Part shown: positions 32,509-46,577 of the stretch, in pieces | Numbering within the stretch: the stretch's first letter is position 1 | How the letters are laid out: each line of letters begins with the position of its first letter | From: Gnomoniopsis sp. IMI 355080 | Taxonomy: Eukaryota > Ascomycota > Sordariomycetes > Diaporthales > Gnomoniaceae | Length of the DNA: 64,000 nucleotides | Direction: 5' to 3' | Assembly: GCA_027946555.1 (NCBI GenBank) | Contig: JAPEVC010000003.1 | Span: forward strand, 1-64,000 | Program-made: the position numbers and the translations under genes | The notes under the pieces: generated by a model | What the model was told of the DNA's origin: nothing | The model's input: only the letters and a program-made list of their open reading frames with translations | Databases searched by the model: none

Positions 32509-35500
32509 ATTGGGCGAAAGGGGGGAGGGGGCTATGGGGTGCGACGGGCCGGGCTAATGTATAAATAGAGGAAGGTGACAAGTTGTGTGTAAGAGCACAA
32601 AGCGGTAGGTACTTGGCCGGAATCTTGTTCTGATGGTACTGTATCAAGGGTAGGTCTGATAGAAATCCAGCGTGGCAAGGGGTTGGCAGGCTCTGTTTCC
32701 AGGAGCGATGTAGGGATGGACGTTGTTTTGAGAAAGTGTAGCGAACCACAATTGTGGATTGACAAGCAAGGGGCCCTGTTGGGGTGTTGTAATGCCCGAC
32801 TGCTTCTGAACAGACCGTGGTCCTTGAGACAGCACGCGACTTTGCAAGTTGAGAAAGCAGGGAGGAGGTTGTCGTTGTTGGATAAGCCAGAGAGAGTGTG
32901 GTATGAGAGCAGGGGATTGATGTGTGGTTTGTCGCGGTCGAACGGGTCCGGCGTCAGATCACAAACAACAGTTGTGACCCACGAGAAGTGAAGATGAAAA
33001 AGAAGATCGGAGAGACCGGGGGTTGCTCGTCGATGGTGGTGTGCTGGTCTGCTGATGGAACTGCGGACAGAGATGCGCGATGCAAGAGGGTGCAGAAAGA
33101 GTATGCGGGTGTGTAGGAGTTGCAGGCGTCTTCCCGGGGGTTACGGGGGTGCCCAGGCCAAGCGATGCAAGCGACGCGGTGTGGAGACAGCGCTGCCCGA
33201 GCAGCACAGGGCGTTGACAAGCGGCGAGACTAGGTTTAGGTAGGCTTGTAGACTCGCCAGACTCGACACCCCTGCGTTGTTTCGTTGTGTCAGGGCCGGT
33301 TTCAGATCCACCACACACCCCGATGACTGGGGGTGTTTTTTCTTCTTCCTTCTTTTCCTAGGGGCAGATTGTGGCGCAAGCAGTGAGCATTACCGACCTT
33401 CGGAGACAATGCTACAGCAGCTGTTGGGTACTACGGCGGATGTCGCACTAGCCGTGGGATGGCCTATGCGTCCGTCAAAGGCCCACAAGTCTGGCCGGGA
33501 AGGTAAAAATATCACAAGCTGGGAAGGCCGTGGCGCCCGATAAGGGGCAAATGGCATCGTCAAGTCCCTTCATGCGATCAACGTAATCCTCGGTCATGCA
33601 CGATGATTTGCAGACTTCCCAAGCCAGATCTTTCCGGAGGCAGTTTAAGCTGTTCGGCATTTGGTGACGCATGCAGCCCGGGGAAGGAGGAGGCTTGGTT
33701 CGAGAGGATAGGAATAGGATTCAAAACAAGAGAGGAGGGAGCTGCTCCGGTGGTGCGTGGCCTGCTATCCTCCTCCCCTTCAAGGTTTCAATTCTTCGTT
33801 TTTGTTTTCTCGAATTCACCACCTGCACCTGCAGTGTCGCGTAAAGAACCGCGTGGCTGACATGGATTCTGGGCCCAGCCTGCAGCCAGGACGGTCGCCA
33901 GAATACTTGACACGGCATGTACAGTACTTGCTCACTGTATAGTGTCTGCCTACTACGCAGGAGTAGCGCTGCGTATACGTGGAGGTAGCAGGGGTCTCCC
34001 CCGTGCGGCCAATGCGCCCCTTCCCAACTAGCCCGCAAATGTTCGACGACATCGGGAAAGGAAAGAGGGAAGACCAGCAACCCGAGAACTAAGATTTGGA
34101 TCCCGGACATGTCCAGGCGCATCTCTCAAAAATAGGTTGCCCCGGTCGGTGATCTTAGACACCATCTATTTGCACTGTCTATACGGAGATCTTCCGATCC
34201 ATAGACTATTCGCTGTGTCGATCACTGGCTAGCCCCGCAAGGCGCCCGCAAGGCGAGTCATCGACATCGACGCTGCTGGCGTTTCTTACAATCCTGAGGT
34301 CGTTCTCTACTTGCACCGCATCCAGGTGTTCAGACACACTGTTTTGACAGCCAACTCGTGCATGACCAGCTTTTCAACATCAAGACTCTGCAACGTGGAG
34401 ATACTGCCCCACTTTGCCATAGTCGTCAACGACAAAACCCACATATAATCAGGGCAGGGCTACCGTGGCCGTCTGGTCAAGTAGCCCAAGCCACCCACCC
34501 AACAGCCCGCCTGGACCTCTAGCGACTCGGCACTACGAAATGCTGGTGTGCCATGCAGTGCCGTGCCGACTCGTGGAAAGGGCGCGTGGAGGGACGAGTA
34601 TCTTGCCGCACTCCCGTGCCAGCGCCCGGGTCAGGCTCAACCGTTTCAACCGTACCTATCCAAGTACCTAGGTAGGTACCCTGCTTTACGAGTGTTGCGA
34701 TCGATTAGGAGGTCGGCTCGAGCCTTCTGATATTCTCATTCCGAGAGTAAAACCAAATCGGCTGTTGGATCGAGCGCCCAAGGTCCACAAACTCGAGCCC
34801 GGATACCACACAAATTCTTTTTCTTGTGCCTCACAACCAGACGCACGGTTCTCATAACGTTCGGCTTGTACTTACTAATCCTAGGAAGGTGAGGAGAAAC
34901 CTCATTTCAAAACCTTCCGTATCACAGTCCGAGTCATTCTAGAACTTTGGCATCTTGGTTCATACTCCAGTCAGTGCGAGCAGATGAGTGCCGCAAGGGC
35001 GGCCGGCCGCGCCATCGGACATGTGATATGAGGATCTACTCAGCTGACTGGCGAGGACAATTCCTAGGCTGCCAGCTATGGCTTGGCTGGGCTGACAATC
35101 ACGTTTATTCCAAGTTGCCAGCTCCCGCCGGGCACTTTTTCAAAGAATTGACCATGTTGGGTTTGGCCCTTCATACTCTGTGCCCGCGCGCGCGCTGTTG
35201 GCTCTCGGAAAATTCCAACCAACCCAGAGCCCTTGTTATGTCCAGCTGAGTGACTGAAGTGAGCAGTACACGTGGCATAAAACCTCGACGCCCTTGTTTC
35301 AAGAGGCCACAAGGCCGCATGGAGGCGTGCATGGAAGGATTCCTGGATCCCGATCCTTTGATGAGATGCTGGACACTGTGGTCTGGGGTTGCAAACCCAA
35401 AAGAATGGCCCGCGGGAGTAAGGCCACAAAACCCACAATTCATCTCAGATCGAATAGGTATTGACAGCCTTACTTCATTGTGAGACGTCAGGCAGGGCGT

Positions 35501-38500
35501 GCCCAAAGGTCTCCATTATCTTACCATCAAGTGCGGGAAGCTATCGCGAGGCCAACCTTTAACATGCGCCTGCCCAGCTAGTATCCACCCAAGCACTGCA
35601 AGTGTAGCCTTGCCCCGTATTCATGGATCATTACGCGGATGCCGTCAGGATTCTGCCACAAATGAGGCGAGGGCATACCATGTTTTGGACTCGTGGGCCT
35701 CGAGGTTGCGGGCATAATTCGCGGCCGTCTTGAGTCGACGTCGTCTTTTAAGCGTGTTCGTGTCATCAGACGACATGTTGGACTCGGCCTGATTGGCCGT
35801 CTGTGCCAATGTTTGCCTTCCACAGCTTCTTCTGTTCACCTTTCCTCTTCGGACTTGATTGATCTCCGTCCGGTGCAGGTGCTCGCATGATGGGTCCAGG
35901 ACCCAGACCAAGCGTTCCCCTCCCTCTCTTGAGACGATCCAGCGTTGAGAGAATGTTCGAGTGTTGGTCAATAGCATGCTTTCTTAGACATTCCTCAAGT
36001 CCGGACTCTCGACAGTCTTCACCCGACGGGGAGGAGAGTCGCAGGACTGGGCCCAAGTGGAGCGGCATCTATGTATATTTCAGCATACGAGCATTCCCTT
36101 GCCCCCACCAGCCATAAGGTCGGTTTTGTTCTAGCGGTGCCCGTCCAAATTGACCCAATACGAAAACATCACAAACTTTCAAGACGGCTGTAGTCGATCC
36201 GATACGGGCTTGTCAACAGGGCTACGACCAAGTTGGGTTGGTCAAGGAGGGGCACGATCTTTTCTTCCACCGTTTGCAGGCTAGCAAGTTAGTCTGGAAC
36301 TAAAGTACTATGTATCCCAATACCCCACTGCCTAGGTAGTCGGTTCTTGGAGGAGCTCGAGTCACAACAATCTCCTGAGTCTTCTGTCAGGCATACGGCA
36401 CAGGGCTTTCTGTCGCACAATATGTGCCAACCCTCATGAGACAAGCGGGAAACGTGCTAGACCAGGTTTATGCTCATTCTACTCAGCCCTATGGATCCTT
36501 TAGGGCGCATAATATGGTCAAGACGCGTTTGGTGGATGAAACTTCAGATTGGGCTTCGCCATGTGGAGATGCTTCTGCCTCTCTCCATTCTTAGTACCCG
36601 TGTGTGCAATTCTCATGAGGATGGGACTCTCCGGGTGGATATTGATAGTATGCACTAACAGCTCTTGTCGACTTGGCCTTCCCACACACTGCTCACGAAC
36701 GACACCATCCTAGGACTTCACCACGTACAAAAACCTCAGGATTCCTGGCCTAGATGAGGTACTTTTGGTCCGCTGAGGCTTTTGTGTTCTTCGAGTGAAC
36801 ACCTCAGTGTGTTTTTGGTGCAGGTCGTCTCGAAGCAGCCTTACAGCGGAGATGGCGCATGTCTGTGATTTACCTTGCTGAAAATGATCGAACATATGGC
36901 TTCGGCGTGACAAACCTCATGTCGGTACAGCGTTTCCCAGGAAGGTGTCCATGGCTCTAGAGGGGTGGACTGCAAAATTAATGCGACGTTGCTACTGGCA
37001 TGCTTCCAACCTGTCCGTTTTCGACCCGGCAAAAGCAGGTAAAGTGAAATTACTAAGTCATCAACAGTGTTGAAGGAGATACATGGCCGACAATATGCAT
37101 ACTATATTGGTGACAGTCGGAAAGGATTGCTGGACTGGGGGAGCCAGGGAGGGCTGCTTGATACATATCCTCTCACAGTCAAACAGAAAGGTCGAGCAAA
37201 AATGACACGCTTTGTGCATATCAGCCACTTCATTCCCAGCTACAATCAAAGACAACTCAAATATGGCTTACAGTGGATATAGCAAAGAAATACAGGATCT
37301 AACCGTACATGATGAGCTTCCTGTTTGGGAAGTTATTCAAGGAGGAGGCTTGAGGGAGTTTGGCCCACAAAACATAGGTTTTACCTACCTAAGTATAGGC
37401 CGGTTTAGGCAGTTACGACAGACAGGCTTCCAATGGGTATTTAAACAGCCTTTGACGATGGAGGATTCTTGAGAAGAACAACGTTCTTACAACAAACATA
37501 TACCACCCCACGTTCGTCCCTCTTCATGCTCTCGGTGCCTTGCAAGGGAAGGTACTATACTTAGATATAGCAGCGCTTAGTCACTTCATTGACTGCACCT
37601 GTGGGTCTAAACTCACAGCAGTGCTAGTAGCTTGTGGAGTCTTTGGATCAAGGCTAATTATTTGGTTTCTGGCAAGTTGTGCCCTAGCTAAATGTTTACA
37701 TTGCACTTTGCTGAGTCAATTTTGAGCATAGACGTTATGTTGGACAGACTCACCAGTATTCAATGATATAGAAAGCTACCTACTCAGCTATGTTGGTAAT
37801 GCCATGCAGACACACATACACGTAGACTTATATTGCAGGACTAAATATGATCAAGATTTAAAAGATCACTTACCTAGATAAGCCAGTTGTGGATATAGAC
37901 ACTACTTGCAACCAAGGTAGCCATACCAGGGTGCTTTGCCTGTGGCCTTTGTCTGACACTGTCGTGTACATGTATACATTATGTCCATCCGTATTCCTCA
38001 CATGGACTCCTAACACCATTAATCTCCATGTCATCCCAGGGTAAATATTCGCCAGCAACCATTACCACAGTTTCCGGACCCAACTGTTCCTCGTTGGATC
38101 ACAAAAGAGGGAGTATCAGTCATAGAATGTTTGGGGATCTCGGATCTGTGTCTTATGGCCAATGACGATTATACGAGAACATCAGTGTAGTCTCTTCCGC
38201 TGTCGTAGGATGAATCAGCTATATAGAGGTCCTCTTCTCTTTGCTAATCCCGTGGCCGCCTACAACCCCCCCTCCTCATCTCTCTCTTCTTTCAGAGATC
38301 AATCAGGATTCAGTATAGTTTCGTACGACTTGATAGTCAGCCAGGAATCAAAAGCACATCTTCAGAATTTGACTGTCGTAGCTCACTTGCAGTGTCTCTT
38401 GAGGGAATGGAGATATATGGCGGGGGGGGGGGGTTGCTTAGCATATTGTCCTCTTGGGATACATCGACCAGAGAGCCATGGTTTCATTCTTTTTGTTTCT

Positions 38501-40270
38501 AGCAAAACAGACTGGTGAACACAGCATATAGGCCAAACCACTCCTTCGCCTAGAGCGGGATATACCCATGTATGTAGAGCTTCCTTTCTTATGCTGACCA
38601 CTGCCAAAGAGGGGTGGGGGGGGGGCAGCGTTGAGCAGCAACTCTGGTTTCTGCTTGATACCTGAATGACTTGGGTTCTACTTTGCTCTCTGGATGCTGC
38701 TAATCAAAGTTCACCGTCAGCAACAGATCCATGCGTAGATAATTACATGAACTACTGAGTCTTCTCCGGCTGTAGATTGGGATGAAGAGCAGGGTCAGCC
38801 GCCAGGAGGACCCACGAACACCCGGAGTCTCACAATGAATGGAAGCCTGTCTACTAAGAATAGATCAGGCAAGACTTCGCTTTGATAGACCTGATATACG
38901 AGTCCCAACCCTATAGCAGTCTCCTTCTAATTACCACCCTCCACGGGTGGCCATTCTCATGTCCTCCTTCAGCTCCTTCAGCTCCTCCAGTTCCCTTCAT
39001 AAACTCAAGTGAATAAAATCCAGTCACATTATATATAAGCAAAGTAGGTCGGCATCTGAACATAAGAACACAGCATTCCAGCAGTGGATCTGAATATAGT
39101 ACAAAAACAGTTGAACAGGCTATGGTCTGAGGTATCTCTAGTGGCAGCCCACCACCATAAAAAAAGGGAACTTCGGCCATCCATACTCCATCTCTCGCCA
39201 GACTCTCCTACACCAGTGTCCCACTTGGTCACCCAGCAAGACCTCCCCTTCTCTTTCGGCTGTTTTCCATCCCAGGCCTAGTCGTCATATTATCGGTCAC
39301 CTCCCTGCTCCCCTCTCCCCATATCTACAAAGAGCAGAAATAGGAAATTGTTGGGAGAGAAAAACAGAGGAACCGGCCCAAGGCTCTGTCGTCAAAGTAG
39401 TGAAGAAAGAAAAAAGACCATGCCGCAACCAAGACCCTCCGTGTGTTTCGTTCCTTTCCAAGAAACGCGTATCCTATAAGACACCAAATACTGAGACGTA
39501 GGACCCAACTCAGTTCCTCTGCTCCCCAGAGATTGTGGTACGACCCGGAATAGGCGGTGAAAGGCGTATCGACACCTAATCACCAGCTCCCAGGCTGTGC
39601 TGTGCCCTGGCAAAGACCAGTCCGCCGATGTCTCATCCTCACGTCCAGCCGAAAAGAATGCGTGAACCCTTCCGACAGTTCACATTTGACTGTAACTTTT
39701 TTGTGTGGGCAATCCGGTAGAAACACCCCTCAACTCCATGTATGGATTCAGCAATACGATCAGATTGTGTGGGTCGTGGGCTTCGGTTCCATGCCATGAC
39801 AAGTGTATTCCTGCTGCCAGAACCACCCGTCTACACCCTCACGATTTTCGGTTGTCTGACTGTTTGCTGTGAGGCTGATCAATCGCCGATGAGCAGGAAA
39901 AGGCGTTTTGGACCATGAACCAGATTATGACAAAAGAAAAGGTTGACGATGTATTATGGCAGCCGAAAGCAGTATGGTTCGGAGCATGGACAGAATGCTT
40001 CCTCGGGATTCGATCGGCTTTCCCCTGGCGCCTAGGGATGATGATATTTGGTAATCCAGAGTACTGTCGTTTATGTGACTCAAGGGGGTCGTCGGATCGG
40101 AAGCTTGATTTCGAAAAGTTCGTGACTTCGTCCTGTATGCGCCGGCTCGCGTCTGAAATTAAAATGCGTACAGAGGTGAATTAAGAGAGCCATAAAGCAA
40201 TCAAGAACACAAGACGGCCGGAACTGGACTGTGTATCGGCGACCGCCGTTGAAACCGTCGAAGTAGTGTT
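32509..40270. other. 7.8 kb gene-poor region
   Basis: The largest gap in the window. I checked both strands: open frames are short (mostly under 120 codons), overlap each other and show no family motifs. It holds two G runs (38422-38433 and 38616-38625), TACCTAGGTAGGTACC-type sequence at 34663-34681, and an AT-richer stretch about 37000-39100. I cannot identify a transposon by protein or terminal repeats. It may contain non-coding transcripts or old, unrecognisable repeats. Confidence 0.5.
38422..38433 (+). repeat. G12 homopolymer
   Basis: Twelve consecutive G in gene-free DNA; ten more G follow at 38616-38625 after GGGGT. Similar runs lie at 29519-29528, 42175-42183, 50086-50096 and 61754-61765. 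Confidence 0.8.
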
Positions 40271-41683
40271 TTAATATGCCCAAATTTTGAGCTGTGCAGA
40301 GGTCAGTGCACCATAATTGGAAACATCTTGCCATCAGTTCGGAGAGCAGGTAACTTACGAGCGAGTCCCAAGATCCAGTACACAAACTTATGCCGTCGTT
40401 GCTCACGCCCAGACAGCTCACCCGATTCTCGTGGCCAACCAGAGAACCAACCCTCTCGCCCCGGGTCACATCCCAGACCTGCGGCGCGTTAGTACGGCTA
40501 GGAAGCTTGGTAAAATGCCAAGTAATCAAACATACCTTGCACTCGAAGTCATCGTAACCTGCAAACAGCAGACGTCCAGAAACAGACGTGGCAACGGAAG
40601 TGATGCCGCAAAGAATAGATTCGGACTAATTTGGATTTGGTGTCAGCAACGCAACGGGAGTTTTGCTTGAAGAAAAAAGAAAAGCCACATACGCCGTAGA
40701 CGTTCAATTCCCGGTCGGCGCGGATGTCGAAAAGACGACAGGTTGCGTCGTCGGAACCGGTGACGAAGGAGTGTCCATCTGGGAAGAATTGAATGGCATT
40801 GATGTCGGACTCGTGACCAGCAAAAGTCTGCACAGCCTTGCCAGCTCGGATATCCCACAATTTGGCAAAAGCATCGCAAGCGCCGGAGATGAAGGTATTC
40901 TGATTTGTCGGGTTCAAGCTGATGCTCATGACATCGCCAAGGTGGTCGGCAAACTCAATCTGCTTTGTGCCGGTCTCGATATCCCACTTCATACAGGTCA
41001 TATCTCCAGATGATGTGAGGATGCTCCGGTCGTTGATGAATCGGCAGCAGGACAAGTAGCCGGCGTGGCCGGAAAGCTCGCGTGCGACACGAGTGGGACC
41101 ATCCCTGTTCTGATTGAGGTTGTAAATGGAGCAGATGTTGTCAAGACCACCGCACGCAACGTAGTTACCGCTCGGGGCATATGCACAAGTCATGACCCAC
41201 GAAGACCTCAAGGGGATGGCGTGGACCTTGTTGGTGGTATAGGCGTCCCAAATAATCAATTTACCGTCTTGCGAGGCGGAGACCAGATGCCTCCGGTCGG
41301 TGGACCAGTGCATGGCGTAGATCTTGGCCAGATGTCCTTTAAGCGTTCTCTTCGTCTTCATCAGCTGGTTCTTTGGTATCGCCTCGTGTGATCGATGAGC
41401 CACATCGCGAACTGCGGATAATTATGTCAGCCATGTCTGTCCAACACATGTTGAAGGCTCAATTGACCCGTCAAGTGACACTTGGGGTGGATAAAAATGA
41501 GATGGTAAGGAGGGTGGAGGAAGGCAGCGGTGAGCCTTGGGGACTCGACTTACGTGAAGTGTCGGCGAGCTCATCCTTCTTCCTCTTGATGCGGTCCTTT
41601 AGACCTTCTGCTTCCCGACGCGCCTGTTGGATGCGCGCCTGCATGGCCTCCGGAGAGACATCGTTCGGTCGTTGCGAGTCCAT
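40271..41683 (-). CDS. gnb-1: heterotrimeric G-protein beta subunit
   Basis: Five exons, 41683-41554, 41411-40693, 40625-40536, 40478-40359 and 40291-40271, encode 359 residues, the usual length. The N-terminal helix ([31 protein letters not shown]) pairs with G-gamma. Seven WD40 blades follow, starting [34 protein letters not shown], with blade ends at IIWD, SIYN, MKWD, KLWD, RLFD, KVWD and KIWA. The final exon has just seven codons and ends LKIWAY, resembling Neurospora GNB-1. At the plasma membrane, G-beta-gamma carries signals from receptors to control development, mating and, in pathogens, virulence. Its chaperone, a phosducin-like protein, is encoded 7.8 kb away. All introns are GT-AG; identity is certain. 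Confidence 0.96.
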
Positions 41684-43166
41684 GTTTGGCGTCGCTCAGC
41701 CGCAGTGAGGAGGAGACGCGGCCAGTGCACAAGGTGGGTGATTTGGAGGTGTCGGATTGGGTGAGGAGCGCAGCGGGCGACCGCGACGTCGGATGAAGGC
41801 GAATGGCTCGAAGAATCGCCGACGAACAGAGATTCTTTGGATTGATGTGGCGTCTCGATCGACTGCGTAGGCGATGGGATGGATGACAAAAGCAGCCAAT
41901 TTGATGATGGAGGGTCACGATTTGGTTGAAGGATGGATGTGGCAGCAAGTGGATGAACGGTCCAGGACAAGAGCTGGGATCGATGCTGTGGGAAAGGAAA
42001 ATGCAAGGCACCAGACCCAGAAGAAGGAGCTTGGTACCGGCGCAAGAGTAGCCAATTCCAGGGGTGCAAGTGGCAGTCGGGTCAGTCGGGGTGTGGGCAG
42101 GCCTGTGCAGGTACCTATGGAACCTTCCAAGGTTCCTAGTGACTGGAGCCCTCTCGCAGCTCCCTGGGCAGAGAGGGGGGGGGTTAACGCTCAGAGCACT
42201 AGCTAGCACCCGCTGAAAAAGTCACTCGCAAGGCACCGTGAACCAGTCACAATGGACTAGGCGTGGACCCGGTCACTAGTCTCCCTTTTTTTCTTCCTTG
42301 CGGAATGGTTCGAAAGGACAAGCCTTAGGAGGGGAAGTGTTATAGCTGCAGGATGCTTGCAACGGCGTGCGACGGGGTGCAACGGGGCTGGCTGGGGAAA
42401 GGAGACCAGTGCAGGTCAGTCGGAGGCCGTACTATCGTGGGAGTACAAGCTTGATGTTTTGTGACCCTGGGATACCTAAGGTAGACAACGCTTGCGGAAA
42501 GGTCAAATTCAACAGGCTGGCGATGATGAATGTCGAAGCAGCAGTGCGCAATTGCAATACAAGAGAAGACGAGACGAGACGGGCCCAATTTGCAAAGTTA
42601 GGTCGATCCCGGGGACGATCCGAGGTATTGGCAAGTAGACCGAAGTGGAGGAACGGGGACGAGGAGACTGGGGGTAGGGTAGTGGTGGTGGATCAGGGAA
42701 GTTCCTTGAACTCAGGGCTTTTCGCGGGAGACGAGAGTGAAGGCGGTCGAGCACTTTGTGTTTGAGAAATTGGCTTGGTTGGCTGATTGCGAATGCGAAT
42801 CGAGGCAGTTGGGGGCGGGTGACGGGTGACCGTGACGGGAGAGTTGGATGCCAAGTGGAGGAAGAGAATTGGAAAGAGATAACAACACGGACAGTGGAGG
42901 GCTGTGAATGGAAATTGAGATGACTTCCCAGGGCTTAGGGTGATTGGAAATTGAATTGGAGAGGGGGTGGCCGGTGGATAACCCATGGGCGTAATCCGTA
43001 ATCCCTGGGGGGCGCTGCAGAGGGGGACTGGAGGGCCAGGTCCAGGTAGAGGGGGAGAACGCCGAACGAGGAAACGGAAACAAAGAAAATGCGACTGTTG
43101 TTCTTCTCAGGTCCATTCTTACACTCTAGCCGCAGGACAATACCGGTCGCAGGTAATAATGGCTGG

Positions 43167-43345
43167 CCTACCTATGTAGGTACCTAGCAGCTAGGTCAGC
43201 TAGGTAGATATGTAGGTACCTAGGTAGGCATTCTAGGTACCTAGCTCTTAGATAGGTTGGAACCTAGCTTTGTAGTCGTTATGCAGTGTCCACTTAAGTA
43301 TCTACGTACCTCCTAACCTTACTTTACCTTGGGTACCCAAGGTAC
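43167..43345. repeat. CCTAGG/GGTACC palindrome-rich block
   Basis: About 180 bases in which GTAGGTACCTAGGTA and related elements recur, many of them self-complementary around CCTAGG, GGTACC or AGCT. Similar short elements are scattered through other gaps (11.7, 20.0, 34.7, 36.3, 44.6 and 61.4 kb) but not inside coding exons. Confidence 0.65.
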
Positions 43346-44362
43346 CGGTCCGGTAAGTACGAGGCAGAACAGGCAGACCGCATACGCAGAAAGAGAGCGT
43401 GACTGACCACCTGCACTCGCGACACGTACTCATCATGACAAAACGGAGGCCAACGAACAAAGTCAGGTGGAGCCTCCAGAGGGCAAAGACGGACTCAAGA
43501 CAAGACATTCGGACATTGAGGACGGCGTAGCTGGAGCTGGACTGGCTTGCCTGCTCAGCTTGATTGGATCTTCAGGGTGATGGCAAGGAGCAGGGGCTCT
43601 CCCAGGGGAAAATAGTGCCACCTTCAAAATTACAAAGCCCATCATGCGCATTTGATTTGCAGCCCAGACGAAGGCTGCATGTAGGTTGCTGGCGTCCTGC
43701 CGTCTTAACGATGGAGCCCAGTTGGTGTTTACGTCTCCTTCTGGCTCATTCTCAATTCGGTGCTGCCGATTCTTATTTAACAAGCCTGCAGTTGTCTGAG
43801 GATCCACATACCATCCTCTCTGCTCGAATAACCACTTGGACGCCCTTCAACCCTGACTTGCTATTGAGCCCTATTGCCCACATCGGCTATAGAGTTCGCG
43901 ATTATCATGACATGCCCGGTGGCCCGTCCCCAATTACCTGGTATGCAGCCACCTGCACGTGTGCCTGTCACAACAAAAGGAAGAAGAAAAAAAGACTACG
44001 AAGAAAAAAGAAGACGAGAACACCGCCAGCTTGTTTGTCCACACGTTATCATAGAACCGAATGCTGGAACCCTGGTGCTAACCTGGGGAATGTATGCCAT
44101 GTTGCAAGCGAACAAGATTCAACTCGAACAACATGATCTCGTCTCAAGTTCGATAGCGCCATTGCAATGTCTCCATGTCTCCACTGCCCACCCGAAATGC
44201 TAAACCCTGTCCGCGCCTCTTCTCTTTTTAGCGTTGGTCTTTCTTCCTTAATTCGGGACCAATCCCCGTTGCGGGAATGCTTCGAAAACACCCACCCGAA
44301 CTGCATTATCTCCGTAGTTCGTCGCCAAACAATGAAAAAGGAACCATGCCTAGGGAGACACG

Positions 44363-44389
44363 CCATGGCAGCCATGGCAGCCATGGCAG
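44363..44389 (+). repeat. (CCATGGCAG)3 tandem repeat
   Basis: Three exact 9-base copies in non-coding DNA. Confidence 0.8.
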
Positions 44390-46577
44390 TCAGAGCACAA
44401 ACAACCCGAATTCAAAGATAATAGCAGGCAGCACGAGGACAGGATATCTGTGGCCCTGTACCCAAGAAATTTAGAGTTTCCGCGTGAGGCTCATCTGTTG
44501 CCGTTACCGTTGGCCCCAAACCCCATTTCCCAGAAGGAGCCTTCCATGTCGGGTGGTTGCACATGCACGACCCATTCTCCACCTAGGCACCTCGCAGTGC
44601 TGCGTAGTAGGCCTCGTAGGTGGGTAGGTTGCCAGGTTGCTAGGTATACTTGAGACCGTTTTGAAGATCACCGCGCAGCTTCGTTTCGGGTTTTTCTCGA
44701 CATGGTCGATCCAGAAAAGAGCCCGTCCCCCTGGAAATTACCTCCAACGTTCCGCCGTTTCCATCCTCTCCACGGCCTTTCGCAAGAACGGCACATCTTG
44801 TTCCGACGACAATGCCCTACAATGGTTCAGGTTCTTGCCGTCTCCGAAAGCCTTCTGCGAAGCACTTTGAAGGATTCTGAACAATTTGTTGGACCTTTCA
44901 ACACACTGTGGACATCTAATGGGCATCCATTGTTTTGGTACCCAATGCCGGCTTCTCGTTCTGGTGGCCCGGTCCGGTCATCAAGCCCTTTTTCCCTCCT
45001 CCACCCAACCGAACACACTTTGCAACGCGCCCAGGTTACACGCTCCACACTGGGCCTCATATTGTTTTCCTGTCCCACGAATAGGCTTGACAACGTACTC
45101 AATTTGGAGCCCTCCAAAACTCGTACAACACCAGCAAGTACTTTGATCCCGGGACCCTGTCTTGAAGACTGAAGCGAAACAAAAAAGAGACGTGACCTGT
45201 GCGGTTCCTCGGCCCGCGCCTAATTCGCGCCAGAACTCTTGCCAGCCGAATGCAACAACGCCAGCACTCGACGGAGCTTCATTTCGCTGACATCCATGCC
45301 ATTATGTCGAGTGACACAAGCCGCTACCTGGTTGTTAGGCAGACACAGAGCGTGAGGCTGCTTTCCTATGTTTTCTTATTTTTCTGGGCAGTGCCGATTT
45401 CGTCCCCGAGGCCAATTCAATTGCCAAGCCATGTGCTAGGACCGTGCATGTGATGTCGTGAACGGGAATGCCGTGTATGGGGGCCCCTACCCGTCGCTTC
45501 ATGCGATGCGAATCAAGAACAGAGTCCTTGTTGCTGGCTTATTCGATCATATGGCTGTGCGTTCGCGTGCCCAAATGCTGCGTCAGGATTTCTCCAAGGT
45601 TCCCGGCAGATATATGCCCGTGTCCGCCAAAAGTGTGTTATTCTGCGGAATTGTACGGTATATATCATCTTTATGAGGGTACAACGTATATGTGTTAGGT
45701 ATGCCATTTCACGACCGCCCGTTCCAAAAGCAGACAGGCTCCACTTCCATTGGCTCCCGGTTCATGCGGGTTCAGGGGGTTTTTAACATTTCAATGAAGC
45801 GGCTGTGGACCTACATAGTACGATAGTATCAAATGGGATGAAGATTCGAAGGAAGCGGGTGTGGGTGCTTTATCTCCTCGAGCCTGCCGGTCGCCTGCGG
45901 TTTGCTGCTGCTGCACTCGATACGTCTTTCTCGATTTGCACGGATGAACATATGGGGCACACGTTATCCCGTACGAAGAAGCACCATCTTGCGTTCTCGC
46001 ATCGGGTAGATCTGCAAGGCATTGGCTGGGCAGGGCCAAACATACTACATGCGTATGGATAGCCAACGGCAAAGATTATGCACATCCCCCGGGGGCGGGG
46101 CAATCAGTGGTCATTGTTTCCGATTGTCCAGTGATGAAAGTGCAGATGGATTGGCCTAACATTTCAACGCCATGATTTTCAATCATCCTGAATAAGATGA
46201 TGCGCCTCTTGAAGGCTGTCCAACCCTGGCGAAATCAAGCCATCCAGCCATGTTGTGTGTAATATGAAGTCCTCCCCCTCGAACGCCTTGCAATGCCAGT
46301 TTGAGTCCCTCCAAAGTAAAGGCAGCCTTTGTTCCCATGTAAATGGAAATCAAGCAGGGTATAGGTGTATCTTTCGGTTCTTATCCATCCACGCGCATTT
46401 CATCACTCAGAATAGACGCAGCGCGCTTGCTCTCGACCAACTTCTATGTCTTTCAACACTCCAAATGGAGTGTTCTCTACAGTTCCATTCGTGGGTGTCC
46501 AGGACGGTAAATATTAAGAATTTGTCCCGGACTAGTCCCGAGATTGAGCACTTCAATCGCCGAACTTACTCAAGTCC

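Larger units (their letters stand above)
41684..46577. other. 4.9 kb gene-poor region upstream of G-beta
   Basis: No gene with family support on either strand. The first part is the G-beta promoter and leader. It contains an 8-base inverted repeat GGAACCTT-CC-AAGGTTCC (42119-42136), a nine-G run (42175-42183), the dense CCTAGG/GGTACC block (43167-43345) and a 9-base tandem repeat (44363-44389). Confidence 0.5.

Noticed and set aside
32509..40270. Possible decayed transposon
   Set aside because: No terminal repeats, reverse transcriptase or transposase motifs, and no strong AT bias seen by eye, so not annotated as a mobile element.
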